A DNA stretch of 64,000 bases. Source: Emydura subglobosa (taxonomy: Eukaryota; Chordata; Testudines; Chelidae). Of the stretch, positions 22,640 through 35,971 are shown piece by piece. The notes under the pieces were generated by a model that was not told the origin of the DNA, made no database searches, and saw only the letters and a program-made list of their open reading frames with translations. The position numbers and the translations under genes are program-made. Within the stretch, counting starts at the first letter, position 1. Each line of letters begins with the position of its first letter. The stretch lies in NCBI GenBank assembly GCA_007922225.1, contig ML679961.1:73636890-73700889 (forward strand), in the 5' to 3' direction.

Positions 22640-24884
22640 TATGGATTAATTTTTGGTGGATTCCAGTTTTAGAGTAAAATATTTATTCATCTTGGAGTTT
22701 TCAATGTTGCCTATCAATGTATTATCTAAGTGCTTCCTTGATAAATTAGATTGGCCTAGTGAGGCCTCATGAAGACTTTTTTTCTTCTCCTTCATCTGGT
22801 TTTAGGAGGACAAATTTGTAATTCTTCCTTCCATGCTTGTAGGGGGCCCAGTCTGTTCTTTTCAACTAATGTCATCAGAATCAACATCAGTCACCAGCCA
22901 CTGGTGCCTCTGTTCCAAATAAAAATATTTATAGACTGAAAGGAAGTCTACAAAAGCATAAATGACAAGTGCCCTAAAGTGTCAAAATACTTTAATTGAG
23001 CTGATCTCAGAAATAAAAATTATAATGAGAGCACTTGTCAATTTAATAGGAGGAAAGTTAGATATTCTTATACATTACTAAGGCTTTGTAAATAGACTAG
23101 CTTGCTTTAGTACCTGACTTTTGGGGAAACAATTGCTTGAAACACAGTAAGAAACTGATCATACAATGGATTTAGAGTCCAACACCTTTTTTAAAAGCAA
23201 GTTGAATCCTGCCTCTGTATTATTACTAGTGATATGATTATTATTGATGATTTTCAAGCTGTCTTAATACATCTGCTAAACTGAAATAATTGCTGTATGT
23301 ATTTTTACCTTTGACTCAAGTAAAGAAGGTCAAATTAACATACGAAAATATGCAGTGCTGACACATGTTAATTACCATTCTGCACATTCTATAGATAGTT
23401 TAACCGTCAATTACCATTTCATTGGTAAATCAGTATTTCCAGTGAGAATAAGTCTATTAATATTGCCAACTATATAAGAAATAATAAATTTGCAATAAAG
23501 TAGTGGAACTGCTGTAAACTAAGGGTCAGATTGTGAACCCCTATTCTCTCATTAATGAACAATGATTCACAAAAGTAACCTCATTGACTTTAACTCTTCC
23601 TGTTTCTCCTGTAAGAAACTACTGGCTTAGGTAAGCAAGGAGTTCACAATCTGTCCCTAAGCTACGATTTTCTTAAATCCACAGCTCTTCGAAGTCTGAA
23701 TCCTCATCATTCAACTTAGTTTTCACATATCCATAACAGGCTGCACCTTGCCCCCCTTGACTAGACGGTAATGACCTTTTCAGCCTTCTCCTGTATTCAT
23801 GTTCAAGGTCCCAGAGCAAAAAAATATAATTTCATGCTTCGTTGATTTGGATAGCAGTTAAACTTTGGTGAATAGTTGCAGGGGTTAGCAAAGTCTGAAA
23901 AAGACCACCATGTTTTATCAGATACAGTGCATGCATCAGATTATGAGCAGATCTGATAGATACTTTTACAATTGTATACTGACTATAAAATTGGAAAATG
24001 TTTGATCAGCTACCAGCTTTACATGCACGGTATTACTAACCCATGTATTCCAAATATCATTAGATTTGGCTTAAAATCATTAGATTTAATTGTCATCATC
24101 AATCATCCATTTTGGATTCTCCATTGTTGCCTTCTGGTGTTTAAGCCATTAGGGCTCATGCTTTCAAGCTTTTCTCTGCAACTATGAAAGCTAGAAATCT
24201 GGTTAAAAACAAACAAACTGGAAAGAAAAAAGAGGACAATGAAGCATAGAAAACTATCTACTACACTATGTGATCAATATTAGAAAGTGACTGGTAGCAG
24301 GTCTCATCAATAGAGCTTTAGGGACTTTCACAGGCTGATTTATAATTGCGTATTCGTATGTGCACTATGTATATGTGTACATATGTATATGTATGTATTC
24401 GTACTTGCATTATGGTGTTTTATATCTATTGAAGTTGTAAAACAAGTTTTATAAGAATTCTGTTATAAATGAATAATTCTGTTCCTAAATAAAACAAAAA
24501 TGAATAAATAATTTTAAAAGCCAAAACTTTAGATTTTCACATTAATTCCAAGACTCTAGCCTCTAGGGTTAGAAGAGAGACACTAAATATTTTGAGATTC
24601 ACAATTAAAACTGACAGTTTCAGGTACCACCATAAACATAATATTAAATAAACCATATCAGCATTATAGGTGGTGCATGTTCTGGTTCCTACGCTACCAA
24701 ATGGTGGCCAGACACTAGAGTGATTCGGTCAAGCTATTGGTGTTCACAGTTCTCCAGCGGCCAGACTGGCTGTGGATCATCTGTATATTTCTACACCTGA
24801 ATCTTGAACCATAGCTGAGTCTGAACCCCTCAAAATCCTGTAGGCTGCTGATCTGCCACATGACCATGGAGGAATACCAGCCTT
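22640..24884. other. Mostly unassigned; contains one MITE and one AT-rich simple tract
   Basis: No gene recognised. The MITE at 23523-23657 is listed separately. At 24350-24412 alternating TATG/TACA words form an AT-rich, self-complementary tract. Confidence 0.45.
23523..23657. mobile_element. Small TIR element, 135 bp
   Basis: The left end GGGTCAGATTGTGAAC and right end GTTCACAATCTGTCCC are reverse complements with one mismatch over 16 bases. The inside has no coding sequence and includes TTGACTTTAAC-like words common to palindromic sauropsid elements. Autonomous partner unknown. Confidence 0.7.
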
Positions 24885-25125
24885 GTGGTTAAAACCTTGA
24901 ACTAGTACTCAAGAAATGTTAGTTTGATTTGACTATGGCCTTCTTGTGTCTATTTAAGCAAATCAATTTATCTCACTGCTCCAGAGTGGCTCATCTGTAA
25001 AATGGGGCTAATAAAGCATCCTTTTTCCCATTCTTTGCTTCCCTTGTCCATATAGACTGCAAGCTCTCTGGTTAGGGACTGTCTCTTACTATATGTGTCT
25101 GTACAGCGCTTAGCACAACTGTAGA
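24885..25125 (+). mobile_element. MIR-like SINE
   Basis: TGGCTCATCTGTAAAATGGG followed by GCTAATAAAGCATCC is the MIR core. The 3' part reads ATAGACTGCAAGCTCTCTGG, then TTAGGGACTGTCTCTTACT and TGTACAGCGCTTAGCACAA, the typical end of this family. This is the best preserved of the MIR-like copies here. Confidence 0.8.
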
Positions 25126-25129
25126 AGAG

Positions 25130-26010
25130 GAGGCCTATCCCTCCTTGTCAGTCTCGGAGGGAGGCCATGCCCCCTCGCTGCCACACCTGTGTAGGCAAGC
25201 TTTAGGCAGGAATGTAACTATCCCTTGGGTGCCAGGCAGCACAGGGCCAGTACGCAGTCAATGGGCCTGGCGCTCAGATAGGGTGGACAAATAAAGTCTA
25301 CAGCCTCAGGCCCTCAGGTCCAGTGAGGCGAATGAGCAGTCCAGGGCCTCCCCAGTTGGGAGTGAGTGCCCACACAGTCTAGGGCTCACAGCAGGAGATA
25401 AGCGCCCACACAATCTAGGGCTCATGGCAGGGGGTTGAGCACAGCAGAGAGTTCACCAACAGGGGTGAGGATGCTGTCCCAGAAGTGGGGTGGCAAGAGG
25501 GGAGGGGTATGTGGACCCTCCTGACTACACTGCATCCCAGCTCAAGGACCTAACAGGGTGTTCTGCCACTGGGCCAGAGGGGCTCCAGCCAAAACATGTC
25601 AACAGGTGCCCAGGCGAGAGCATAGCCGGACCGAAGTCGGCAAACTCCAGGCTACTTCCTCCACTGCTGTGCCCATGTACCTGTGGCTAAGGGTTGTCAT
25701 CTACCTCCTTGGAGTATGTCACCAGTGACAGCCCAAGCAACTTCTCAGTGGCTGGGTTGTCAAACTTCTCAGGCAGGTCAGGTGAGTCCTCGAAGCAGCC
25801 AGAGTCTTTGCTGGGTTTCCCCTCCAGCCACGAGCAGATGTCCTTCTCCTTCACTGGCTGTCTCTCAACTGAGCAGTAGGGCCCACCCTTTATATTTCCT
25901 GTTTGTGTCCCGCCCCTCTGCTTCTGGCATGGCGGATATGGCTTCCCTGGCTTCCCTAATTGAGTGGCAGTCCCTTTGAAGGGCGGCCACACCCTGTCGC
26001 TACAGGGCCC
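25130..26010 (-). repeat. Promoter-bearing GC-rich repeat, copy 2
   Basis: Related to 2400-3137 and 35972-36960. It begins with a CCCTCCTTGTCAGTCTCGGA-like version of the family start and shares GGGTGTTCTGCCACTGGG, the CTACTTCCTCC zone and the TATA plus GC-box region (minus-strand ATATAAAGGG at about 25887, GGGCGGGA at about 25912). The middle differs, with two imperfect CACACA(G/A)TCTAGGGCTCA repeats at about 25370-25430 that the other copies lack. There is no coding content I trust. Confidence 0.55.
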
Positions 26011-28430
26011 CAATCTCAGTTGTCAATATTGCAGTACAAACACTAATTATCCAAAAGAGAATATCCTCCTCTAGCTAAGTCATATGACTTCTTAGTTGGA
26101 AGTTGCTCTTTGAATACCATACACGATGATCAATGTTGACTAAGTTTATAGGGATGGAATTAAAACTATTGGAAATGTATGTATTGGGTTCTTCCCAGTG
26201 ACTATTTCAGCAACAAAGTTCAGTGTGTAGATCTGTCTAAGCCACTTTAAAGCAGGGAATGCAAAAGCAGACCAAATGATATTTCAAACTGGACATTACT
26301 CTAAATTGATGTCAATCTTCTCTCCTGGAAAGAGAATAACCTGGTGCCAGGTTCTGACTTGAAGTGTGTTAATTCAGGAGTTCCCAACTTGTTTCATAAA
26401 ATATATAGAAAGCTAAAAATCCAATTTCAGAGCTAAGTAGTAAAAGGTGCGAGCTTTACCCTCTGTGTCCTGTTGCCAAATTGCAGCTGAGAAACAGCAC
26501 ACAGTGAAAACAAATTTAATTAGATGATGAAGAAAAAGGAAAGCAGTGACTGCAGAAGCAAGCTGTGCAAGGTTAGACTGAAGGGTAGAAAAGAGAGAGA
26601 ATTGAAACCAGTCATCTTTATAAAGACTATATTTTAAGTAATCAGATGTCATGAGGATGAATAGTATAAATACTTAGCTTTATCTGCCTCTGTACAGAGA
26701 ATACATTACAGAGTGGTGTGATTTCAAGATTTTAATGGGATGTCAGCATTATTCATAAACAGTGAAGCCATGATGAAGTTATGCAGGCTGCTTCAAATGA
26801 GCAACCATAAAACATTTATACCACATTGTACCATCATGTATGCTGTATATGTCACCGTTTGTTATTGCTGTTGTTTTGTTTTGTCCAAAAAAATAGTTGA
26901 GAAATAGCTTACAGAATTTTAACCATTTTCACAGGACTATATTTCCCCAATATACTTCCACCTTTTAAGCCAGACTCCCTTTATACAATGAGGCCAACAG
27001 AATAGGACTTTGAAGGAGAAAAATAACAAATATTACTTTTTAAAAACTTCTAGGATCTAGTATGATGGATCTTGAGAAACCAGGCCTTGACTCAAACCTT
27101 TATGTAGGATTGGCTAGTACCCATCTTACTCCTCACATCAGTGTAATTTTGAAGGAGGAATTGTACATTTGTAAGGGGAGGAGGCAACATTTACTTGGTA
27201 CTTTGATTTATTAGAATACAAAAAAAAAACAAATAAAACTCATGTAGCTTTTTGGAGCTGCTGAGAATTCTGGACTAGCAGAAGTAGCCTTAGTAAAGAT
27301 GGATTAGAGGTTTCAGCACAGGTAAGGTGAATGATACATGCAGTTGACTCTGGAATGTATTGCATCGATATCACCACTGTATAAGCAGTATTTATATTAC
27401 ATTATATGTTGCTATTATTAGTCAAAGAATTTAACATTTATATGTTAGTAGTGCACAACCAAGTCGGACCCCATTGTGCTTGGCACTGTACAAAGACATA
27501 AATGACAGTCCCTGCTGATAGGCAAACAATCTTTGGGCCAGATTCTGACTCTCATTTATGATTCTCTGTGCCACCAGAGAAACACAAAGGGGACTTAAAC
27601 AATCGTAAATATGTAGCCTTTCCCAGCCTTTTGGAGGCATTTAGAGGTTAGGGTCAAAGTGCTGTGCACACTGGCAATCCACATCAGCATAATGGCCTCC
27701 TGGCAGTTTTTGGAAAATACTAACAGCAATTAAAATCATCCAAGCAAAATCACATAGACTGAGGTACTTATAGACATTTTAACTCTGCATTAATTAAAAC
27801 CAACAGGGAAAAATAAAATAAACCCTGCTAGCTATTTTCTTACATGATCCCCTGGTTGAATAGTAGTAACCCAATTAGCAAGGGTCATTTTCATTCTTGC
27901 ATTTTCAAACACACGTTGTGTTGGCAATTTTTACATTTGCTACAATATTTAAAGTTATTACTGAACATGAGAGTGAAAAATGAGTCAAATGAAGTCCTTT
28001 CCAGACACTTTGTTTTGTAATACATAACTTTGTTTCTCCAAACCTGGATAACATAGTGACGTGCATTGTAAATTATATGATGAGTGTGCTGTTGTGATAA
28101 TTGGGCCTACAAATTTACTCTAAATTTGAGCTCAACTGTACAAAATGAATGAAAGTTCATAAGATGACACAATAACCTATCAAAACAAATGTTGATGGGA
28201 AAAGGTGCAAGAGTGAGACAGAAAGACTGAATTAGTCCAAACGTAAGGGTCTATTGATATAATTCAAAGACTGTGTTAAGGGCATGCCTGGTACACAAGA
28301 AGAGTTTGAGACCAAAAGTCAATGAAGTAAAATTTGTGTGTTGGAAATTGCCCTATTGGGTGGACAAAATTATTAGTAGATGAGCTATTCAGCCCATTGC
28401 TCCCTTTTTGGGGTCCTTAAAAAAAGAGGG
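26011..28430. other. Mostly unassigned non-coding sequence
   Basis: No gene recognised. At 27535-27560 GGGCCAGATTCTGACTCTCA looks like one end of a palindromic sauropsid element, but no matching other end is seen. Confidence 0.45.
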
Positions 28431-29459
28431 CTTGAGGGGAATGCAGGCTACAATGGTGGCTCACTGAAAGATGAGAGAAGGGGAAGGAGCGAGCTTCACC
28501 ATCCAAGCTAACCTTGTCATCTCCTGGGTCCCCAGAACAAGTTCATCTTAATCTGGAGAGCTGTCCTAACCAGACTGGGCCAGAGAGAGGGATTCAGATG
28601 ACATTGCCACCTCCACTTGCTCAGGGTAAATCCCAAACACCACTTCAGATGTGAGGCTTCATCACCCTCTGCCCTCTCATGTGTCCTTTTCCTTCCCTGA
28701 TTTATTACTTCTTTTTCCTATATTTCCCTTTTTTCCTTGTGTCTAGTAAAAAAGTCTGTCTTAGATAGCCAAAACTACATATTTTGTAACACAACTATAA
28801 GCCTCTGACCAGAAAGGCAACTAAATACAATGCCATAAACAGCCTGCCATATGTACAAGTTTGCCTGGTCTCACAGTGGTTGATAAAACCATGTGCTTTC
28901 CCTGTGTTTCTCCAGCAATAAAGCTGCAAGTGAGAGTCAACATTAGAGAAAGAAGCTGCATTTTCTGTGTTTCAGTGTTTGCTTCTTCCTTTTTCTCCCC
29001 TTTGTGTGTGTTTGTCTTGTTTTGCCTGGTAGGAAACGGTACGTGACTTTAACAACAGCCACAGCTCCAGCCCATCTCAACTAATTTCTTAGTCTTCTCT
29101 TTTCTCCAAAAGGATAGTTATTACTATAAGAGACTGTCAGACATGGGGCCTTCATAAGACACTCTGCAACTAAACAGAAAGGGAACAAGGGATGGTGTTA
29201 AAATGAAAGCCTTACTTATCTGTTTTTCTCCATCGTTCACCTTATAGCTTTAATACAAAGTTAAAAGGATGTTAGTGGTGTCTTTGCCATGATACTAAGG
29301 CTGAAATCTCCATATACCAAAACTTAAACCTTGTTTAAACTGTTTAATATTGGTCAGTTACAGGACCATGTTAACACCTTTAACTCTTTGGGGCACTATA
29401 TTTAATCTAAATTAATACAACAGTGCTGAGTGATTAAATTGATCTGAACTTCAAAATGT
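28431..29459. other. Possible unassigned repeat
   Basis: A GC-richer patch at 28440-28680 followed by TCTAGTAAAAAAGTCTGTCT and TAAGCCTCTGACCAGAAAGG has the feel of an interspersed LTR-type repeat, but I cannot fix its ends or family. Nothing coding is seen. Confidence 0.3.
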
Positions 29460-30040
29460 GTTTTATGTATAGGATTCCTGAGATGAAGGCTGGAATGTCA
29501 GGGGAACAGATGGTCTCAGCACTCTCCCCCATAGTCAAAAGGCCTGTGATGGCAAGACGTTAAGGCTGATTGAGTCTAACAGCCAAACAATGGAGCAACC
29601 ATTGAAGCCATGGTCTGGCTGGGCAACTTGGAAAAATCAAAACTTCACACCAAGACCTGTAATAAAGGCTACTGAGCAACATGGTGATTGAGTTCAGGCA
29701 CACACAGGAAGTTTTCCCTGGGTGTGGGGAGTAGACACACACTCTGGAAACAGAATAGGCTGGGTCCCAAGAGCTCCTTGACTTCTTTAAAGAATGCACA
29801 CTGGGGTTGGTCTTTTCCTGTAACTCATGAGGGAAGCTCATTTACTTTGGCTTGTAGTGAAATGTAAGATAAGCTGCGTCTAAATATGCTTGAAGCCTAT
29901 CTTCTGTTTTGAAATCATGCTTGCTAATGCTTTTATTTTGTGTGCTAATAAACCTACTAAGAAGGCTGTTGTTCAGAGACTTCTGAAGGAAAGTGACACA
30001 GCTATCCAGTTGAGATAGAAGCAGCAGCATAGGAGCCAGC
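29460..30040 (+). repeat. Possible LTR-like fragment
   Basis: GTGCTAATAAACCTACTAAG near 29942-29961 resembles the polyadenylation zone of retroviral-type LTRs and loosely recalls CTTTAAGAAATAAATGTTC in the LTR at 63151-63985. I found no boundary or duplication. Weak call. Confidence 0.25.
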
Positions 30041-30044
30041 AAAC

Positions 30045-32560
30045 AGAATTGAAAACGGGAGTTTGAGCGGAGAGCTGTTGGAGAAGGGAGGAAAACCCTT
30101 GTTCCTTTGGGGCAGTGAGTGAGTTCTTCAGAGTTTGTTTGTTAGTTTGCTTGCTTGCTGATTTGATTTTTGTTTTCTGTTTGTCAGAGGCTGGTCAGGG
30201 ACAGTGTGCTGCGAGAAAAGCAGAGCCTTTAGTCATAGCAGAGTCCTGATTAGGGGACAGGACTTCCCTGATTAGGTGGCCTATAAAGACATCCAGAAAA
30301 CAGAGCTGAAAACAGGAGAGTTTGAGTTGGAGTTTGTAAGGGAAGTTTGGGGGAGGGATGTGTGATGTTCAGTGCGTTTGTGTTTTCTTGACTGGCACTG
30401 TATCCGTCATAGCCTTCCCACCTAAGCGCCAGGAATGAAAGTGACAATGAAGATGACTGGAAGTGGAAGTGGAAGGATGCACATTATCTTGGAGCAGGTT
30501 CCCCAAAAGAGTTTTGTTTGTATGAAGTGCTTCCTGATACAGCTGATGGAAGAGAAGATCCAAGGTTTGGAGATGTAAGTGGAAACTGGTTGAGTTTGAA
30601 GAGTATTAAAGCAGATGATGGAGGGAAGGCAAGAAGGGAAAACTCAAGACTAACAGATTCAAGCTGGACTGGAGAACTGTGAGGGTAGACTGCTGGATGA
30701 GGAAAATGGCCAGTGGAAGCATGTGACACCAAGAACCAGACAAAAGAAAAGACCAGCTAGTGATGGGGAAATATAGCTCAGGAACAGGTTTGCTGAGTTG
30801 GAATATGAACAAGTGGCACGGTAAGCAGTTATAGAAGGTGGGAGAGCAAGGAAGAAAAGAGGAGTGTCTAGTCCTACAAGAAAAGCGGAAAAATCAATAG
30901 ATATAGCTAGAGTTTGGTGCCCAAGAAGGATAGAGAAGATTCTCACAGAAGATTGAAAGGGCTAATAAAAGACAAAAGGACTTGCAGCCAGAAAGAACAT
31001 GAGGAAAGCTGGAGGATCACACCAACACCAGGAAGAAGTAAGTCTACATGGCTGGTGACTCCCTAATAAGAAGAATGGACAGGCCTGTCCAGCGCTGATC
31101 TGGAGAACAGAAGGGTGTGCTGTCCGCCAGGAGCTAGGATGTGGGATGTAGGCCTGAGACTGAAGAGAATACTAGTGGGAACTCGAAAGTCCACTGATTG
31201 TCCTTCACATGGGAACAAATGATACTGCTAGATTCTCACTGGAACCCAACAAGGGAGACTATTCCAGGCTGGGGAAGACCCTTAAAGAAATGGAGTCTCA
31301 GATGATACAACCAGTTTGTAAGCACCTAGATAATTATAGGATGATAAGTAGTAAACAACACGGATTTGTAAATTAAAAATCAGCCAGATCAACTTAATTT
31401 CCTACTTTTGACAGTTAATGGACTAGTGGATGCGGGGAAAGGAGTGAACATCATATATCTTGATTTCAGTAAAGCTTTTGAGATAATTGCACTTGATATT
31501 CTCATAAGCAAACAATGAAAACATGGTCAAGATGAAATGACTATAAAATGAGTGCAGAATTGGTTGGAGAACCATACTCAAAGCATAGTTATCAATGGTG
31601 TGCTGTCAAACTGGGAAAGCATACCTAGTGGGGTTACAGGTGTCTATCCTGGGGCCGATACTATTCAGCATTTTCATTAATGACTTGAATAACAGAATGG
31701 AAAGTATATGCATAAAATGTATGGGTGACACCAAATTGGGAGGAGTTGCAAACACTTTGGGTGACATGATTAGAATGCAAAACAACATTGCTAAATTGGA
31801 GAATTTGTCTGAAACCAATTAGATGAAATTCAATAAATAAAAGTGCAAAATATTACACTTAGGAAGAAAAGAACAAATGCATAAGTACAAAATGGGGAAT
31901 AACTGGCTAGACCGTGTTACTGGTGAAAAGGCATTATAGGTGTTATAGCAGATCACAAATTGAATATGAGCAAACAAAGTGGTGTAGTATTAAAAAAAGC
32001 AAATATCTTTCTGGGATGTATTAATGAGAATGTCATATGTAAGACATGGGAAGTAATTATTCCCCTCTACTCTGCATTGGTGAAGCCTCAGCTGGAGTTT
32101 TGTGTCCAGTTTTGAGAGCCACACTTTAAAAAAAAAAAAACATGGACTATTTGGAGAGACAGCAATAAAAATGATAAAAAGTTTAGAAAGTCTGACCTAT
32201 GAGGAAATATTAAAAAATACCCACCTGGGTTAAAGGTTAAAAAGTCTTGAGAAAAGGGGACTGAGGTCTTCAAATATGATAACAGTCTTCAAATTGTTCA
32301 GGGCCATTACAAGAGGACTAAGATCATGAAAGTAGAGCAAGAAGTAGTACGCTTAATCTGCAATAAGGGTGATTTAAATAAAACATTAGGAAAATATTTC
32401 TAACTATAAGAATATTCAAGTAATAGAATATGTTACCAAGGGAGGTTATGGAATCTCCGTCATTGGAGTTTTTTAAGAACTAGTTAGACAATCAGGTCTA
32501 AGTATATTTGGTCCTGTCTCAAGGTCCCTTACAGACCTACATTTCTGTGATTCTATGAAG
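30045..32560 (+). pseudogene. CR1-clade LINE with 5' region, ORF1 esterase remnant and reverse transcriptase remnant
   Basis: The 5' part includes GGCCTATAAAGAC and GAGTTTGAGTTGGAGTTTG. ORF1 remnants follow: KCFLIQLMEEKIQGLEM near 30520, then the SGNH-esterase start AGDSLIRRMDRPVQ near 31051, and in another frame ADLENRRVCCPPGARMWDV. Near 31305 the sequence jumps to reverse transcriptase (KHLDNYRMISSKQHGFVN). It continues with IIYLDFSKAFE and GPILFSIFINDLNN, then a damaged active site CMGD at 31718-31729 where FADD is expected. The 3' end is GATTCTATGAAG at about 32549-32560. The endonuclease is missing. Confidence 0.8.
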
Positions 32561-34947
32561 TAATTATCTGAGACGCAATAAGAACAATTTTTTAGAGCTT
32601 CACTGTTCAGGACTAAAGTGGATTAATGACGATAATCCTAAATAAATTGAAGTGAAATTAAAGATATGCCAACATGGCTCCTTGCTTTGAAGAACCTTCC
32701 CAGAAGATGGAATATTTTTCCCCAAAAAATCCGTCAGATATTTATTCATCCACTATGCCAGGTCTCCTAGAGGAGCTAGTTCCATGCAGGCAATCTCCTT
32801 CACTGTCACATTTTTCATTTTTTTATTTCTTACTACAATGATATCTATCTTAATATTGTGTGGGTTTTTTTTAATGCAGACAGAATATTTCCCCCTGATA
32901 ATGTAGTAGGCTAATGGATTTTGCAAGAAAATATGTATAAAATGTCAACAATAGATAAATATTGCAAATATTCAAAGCAACAGTCTCAGCCAAGACCTGA
33001 TATACATCTGTTAATATCTAACACTGGATATGAAAGGCCATTATTTTTAGGAAATCAGGTTATATGTGCGTTCAGCTGACAACGCCACCCAGGCAGTTTG
33101 GTTCTCGCTTTGAATAGGTTCTAATTTCTTTTCCCCATTACAAGTGTGAAATATGAATCTCTATCAGACAGAATAAGATATTTTTACTGCAGAGCAGAGC
33201 TTATCTTATTGGTACAACATCTGCCTCCTTTTGTGCTGCATGTGTGCGCATCGAGTCAGCCTCAGGGGCAGGGAACAAGACAGAAACTAACAGACTGGTT
33301 CAGTAGTAAGTAAGAATTGCTTCCTCTCAAAATCATAGTCCAAATGTACAGCAGATCTATCTACTCACCTATCCACCCAGAGAACAGTCCATAGTGAACA
33401 GTTTTTACTTTATTTACAATGAATTATCCATCCTAGCGATAGAAAACAAAGAAAAACGGAATACTTTTGAAAATGTTCATTTCCATTTATTTCTGGAATT
33501 TAATTCCCCCCCTGTTTTTTCTGATTAGTTCAAACTCATCTGTTGTTGATGGTTTCATCTTATTTATTTATTATTATTAAATAATAATAAATCATACATC
33601 ATTGGGTGTGTTAGTCTGTGTTTCCATAGCATCATACAGGTTTTGACTCAGCCTCTCATTTTGGAATAGCAATAATTTTTTTGTGGGCCGGGATTGTGGT
33701 ACATTGGTGTAGCTGGGTGAAGGATTGGAATAGCAGGGAATATAATGGAGGACAACACAAAGGTACATTAGCAGATCTGTGTGTGAGTGAAGTATTAGAA
33801 CAGCTGAAAGTCTGTTTTAGGGCAGGACCGAGAAGCACTTGGCAGAGCTGTGGCAGAAAAACCTTGCATTCGTAACACCTGACCGACACCCTGGCCATGA
33901 CACTCTCATATTTATGAGCTCAAAATTCATCACATAAGTTTTAAGGAAGAAATTTTAAAGGATTTTCCAAAACACCCTAAATGTATATTTCAATGATGTT
34001 TTTAGAAATATTCTATTATGATGCTCTGGAGATTTGTTTGACTCTGCAAAGCTGTTGTGAATTATCTCAAGCATCTCTCCCTGTTGTATGAAACTAGCTT
34101 ATATTAATTTATTAAATCACCTAGTCCTATTGGAAACCTTCTAAATTTTCATCATTTAAGTTAAAAACAATACAAATAATACTTTTCTTTTCTTTTTTTT
34201 TTTTGTTTGGTCTCTTGAAAGCTATAGATCTGCTAATCCTCTGGAAAAAGAATATTACTTCTTTACGAACAACAAAAGGTTGACAAAGCCCAAAATTAAA
34301 GCAGATTAGCCTTGGAATGGAGTTTGCTTGCTGTTATATAACTAGGGGTGCTGAAAAGGAGTGTGGGCTGTGGAGGGGAAAGGAAAGAAAGGGGCTTGCA
34401 GAACACTGCCATTTCTGTCGCTGAAGTATCTCGCTTTCAAACACGTCTGAGAGAGTAAGCTACAAAAGAAGCTTTTAATTATAACAACAGTCAGTGAACA
34501 ATGGGAGAATGGTATAATACGTCAATGAACAGCAGTGTCCAGCAGGTTTAAAGCATTACACTGGGCTTTTGAGCAGAAGGAACATCTTTAAAAGCTCTAA
34601 CAACTGCACTGAGAATCAGATAGTTTTAGCTGGTATGTGAATCTGATAGTCTCAGACATTACAACACATACACACAAAACAGCACCCAGAGATGCGAAAT
34701 GAATTTTTCCCCAAGACATGCCACACGTGTGAACTAAGGGGAGAATGCTTGGGAGGTAAGACTAGAAGGTGATTTTGCATGACTGATTCACATTAGCACC
34801 CAGCATTAAAAAGGAGGTGCCCACAGCCATCTCTACCCAGGCTGTAACTTCAGAAAGCTTGTGCAAGCTATAACAAGGTTGGATTGAATCAGTTCAGGAA
34901 AACTCAAACTGATGTAGGAGATGTTTTTGATTCAGAATACAGAGATT
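32561..34947. other. Unassigned non-coding sequence
   Basis: AT-rich DNA with a short (ATT)n-like tract near 33560-33590. No exon or repeat family recognised. Opposite-strand open frames at 33656-33898 and 33681-33875 overlap and lack motifs. Confidence 0.5.
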
Positions 34948-35440
34948 GGAGTAGAGATGGTCAGCAATTTTCTGTCAGAATGATTTTCCAACAAAGAATG
35001 CTCTTTTCACAAAATTGAAATTTTCTATGGGAAAATGTCAAATGTTGCCAAACAGTTTGGTTTTCTATTGCAAAAATCAAAATGACGACATTCAGGCTGC
35101 CTGCCTGGTAGGCTCTTGTCAGTTTCACAGGGAAAATTGAGCGGGTTGGAGGAGGCAAAGAAGTTGAACTCCAGAGAACAAAGATCCAGAATCATGAGCC
35201 TGGCACAGCCCACTTGGAAGCCTCTTGCCAGTTGCACTTTTGCCTGGTTGGAGAAAGTGAAGTGGACAAGAGCCTTCCAGACAGGCATCCAGCAAGCCAA
35301 AATATTCCATTTGGGTTCTCCAAGAACAGATTTTTTTCTGTACTTCTGTCCCATGAAAAATGTAAAAGGTTTTATTTTCATCATAAAATAAAGACAGACT
35401 CTCCTCCCTCCCGCCGACCCCCATGAAACCTCAAAGTCGT
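34948..35440. mobile_element. Palindromic MITE-like element
   Basis: It aligns by eye with 43728-43890: GAGATGGTCAGCAATTTTCT against GAGTTGGCAAAAAAAATCAG, then shared TTTCTATGGGAAAAT-like and AAAATCAAAATGA words, then GGCTCTTGTCAGTTTCA against GGCTCCTGTCAATTTCA. Inside, GCCTGCCTGGTAGGCTC (about 35098) is mirrored by GAGCCTTCCAGACAGGC (about 35269), so the element is partly palindromic. Non-coding; the 148-codon minus-strand frame across it has no motif. Confidence 0.55.
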
Positions 35441-35970
35441 CTGCAGCATGAAAATCCTGTTTTCCAGCCAATTCTGGATCTGTCAGTACTGAGTCAATAT
35501 TCCAGAATGGTTTGAGATGTATATATTTAAGTCGGATTTAACTGGAATGTCTGGGATCTCCATCTCACTCACCCTGCAACACCTGAGGAATGGTTGCTTT
35601 AAGGCTAATCCTCATTGCTCTGTGAATTGGTTCTCAACAGTGTGTGAGAATGCAATATGAATGAAGGGCAAATGGGAAGTGACGGTCTCTCCTTTCCTAT
35701 CTCTTTCTACGTTAGCACATATACATAACGTTAATAAATAATAGCTCATTTCACAGAAGCCACCAAGTAAGATTCACATGGAGAGGTTGGGGAGGAACAT
35801 TCATATTACTTGGTGTTGCATTGTCACCTTGGCTATCATTTAATTACACTAACACGTTAAATCTGCATACCTTCAAAACCCAAAGTGCAGACTGAAGACA
35901 ATAGTTGCTTTGGTACAAACAATGGATCTAAAATGTGGCACTGTAACCTGACAACTTGGCCCAGGAAGAG
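35441..35970. other. Unassigned non-coding sequence
   Basis: Nothing recognised. Confidence 0.5.
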
Positions 35971-35971
35971 T

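Noticed and set aside
29842..30042. 66-codon minus-strand frame as a gene
   Set aside because: Short, motif-free and inside a possible LTR-like fragment.
35025..35471. 148-codon minus-strand open frame
   Set aside because: It crosses a palindromic MITE-like element and overlaps frames on both strands, with no domain features.
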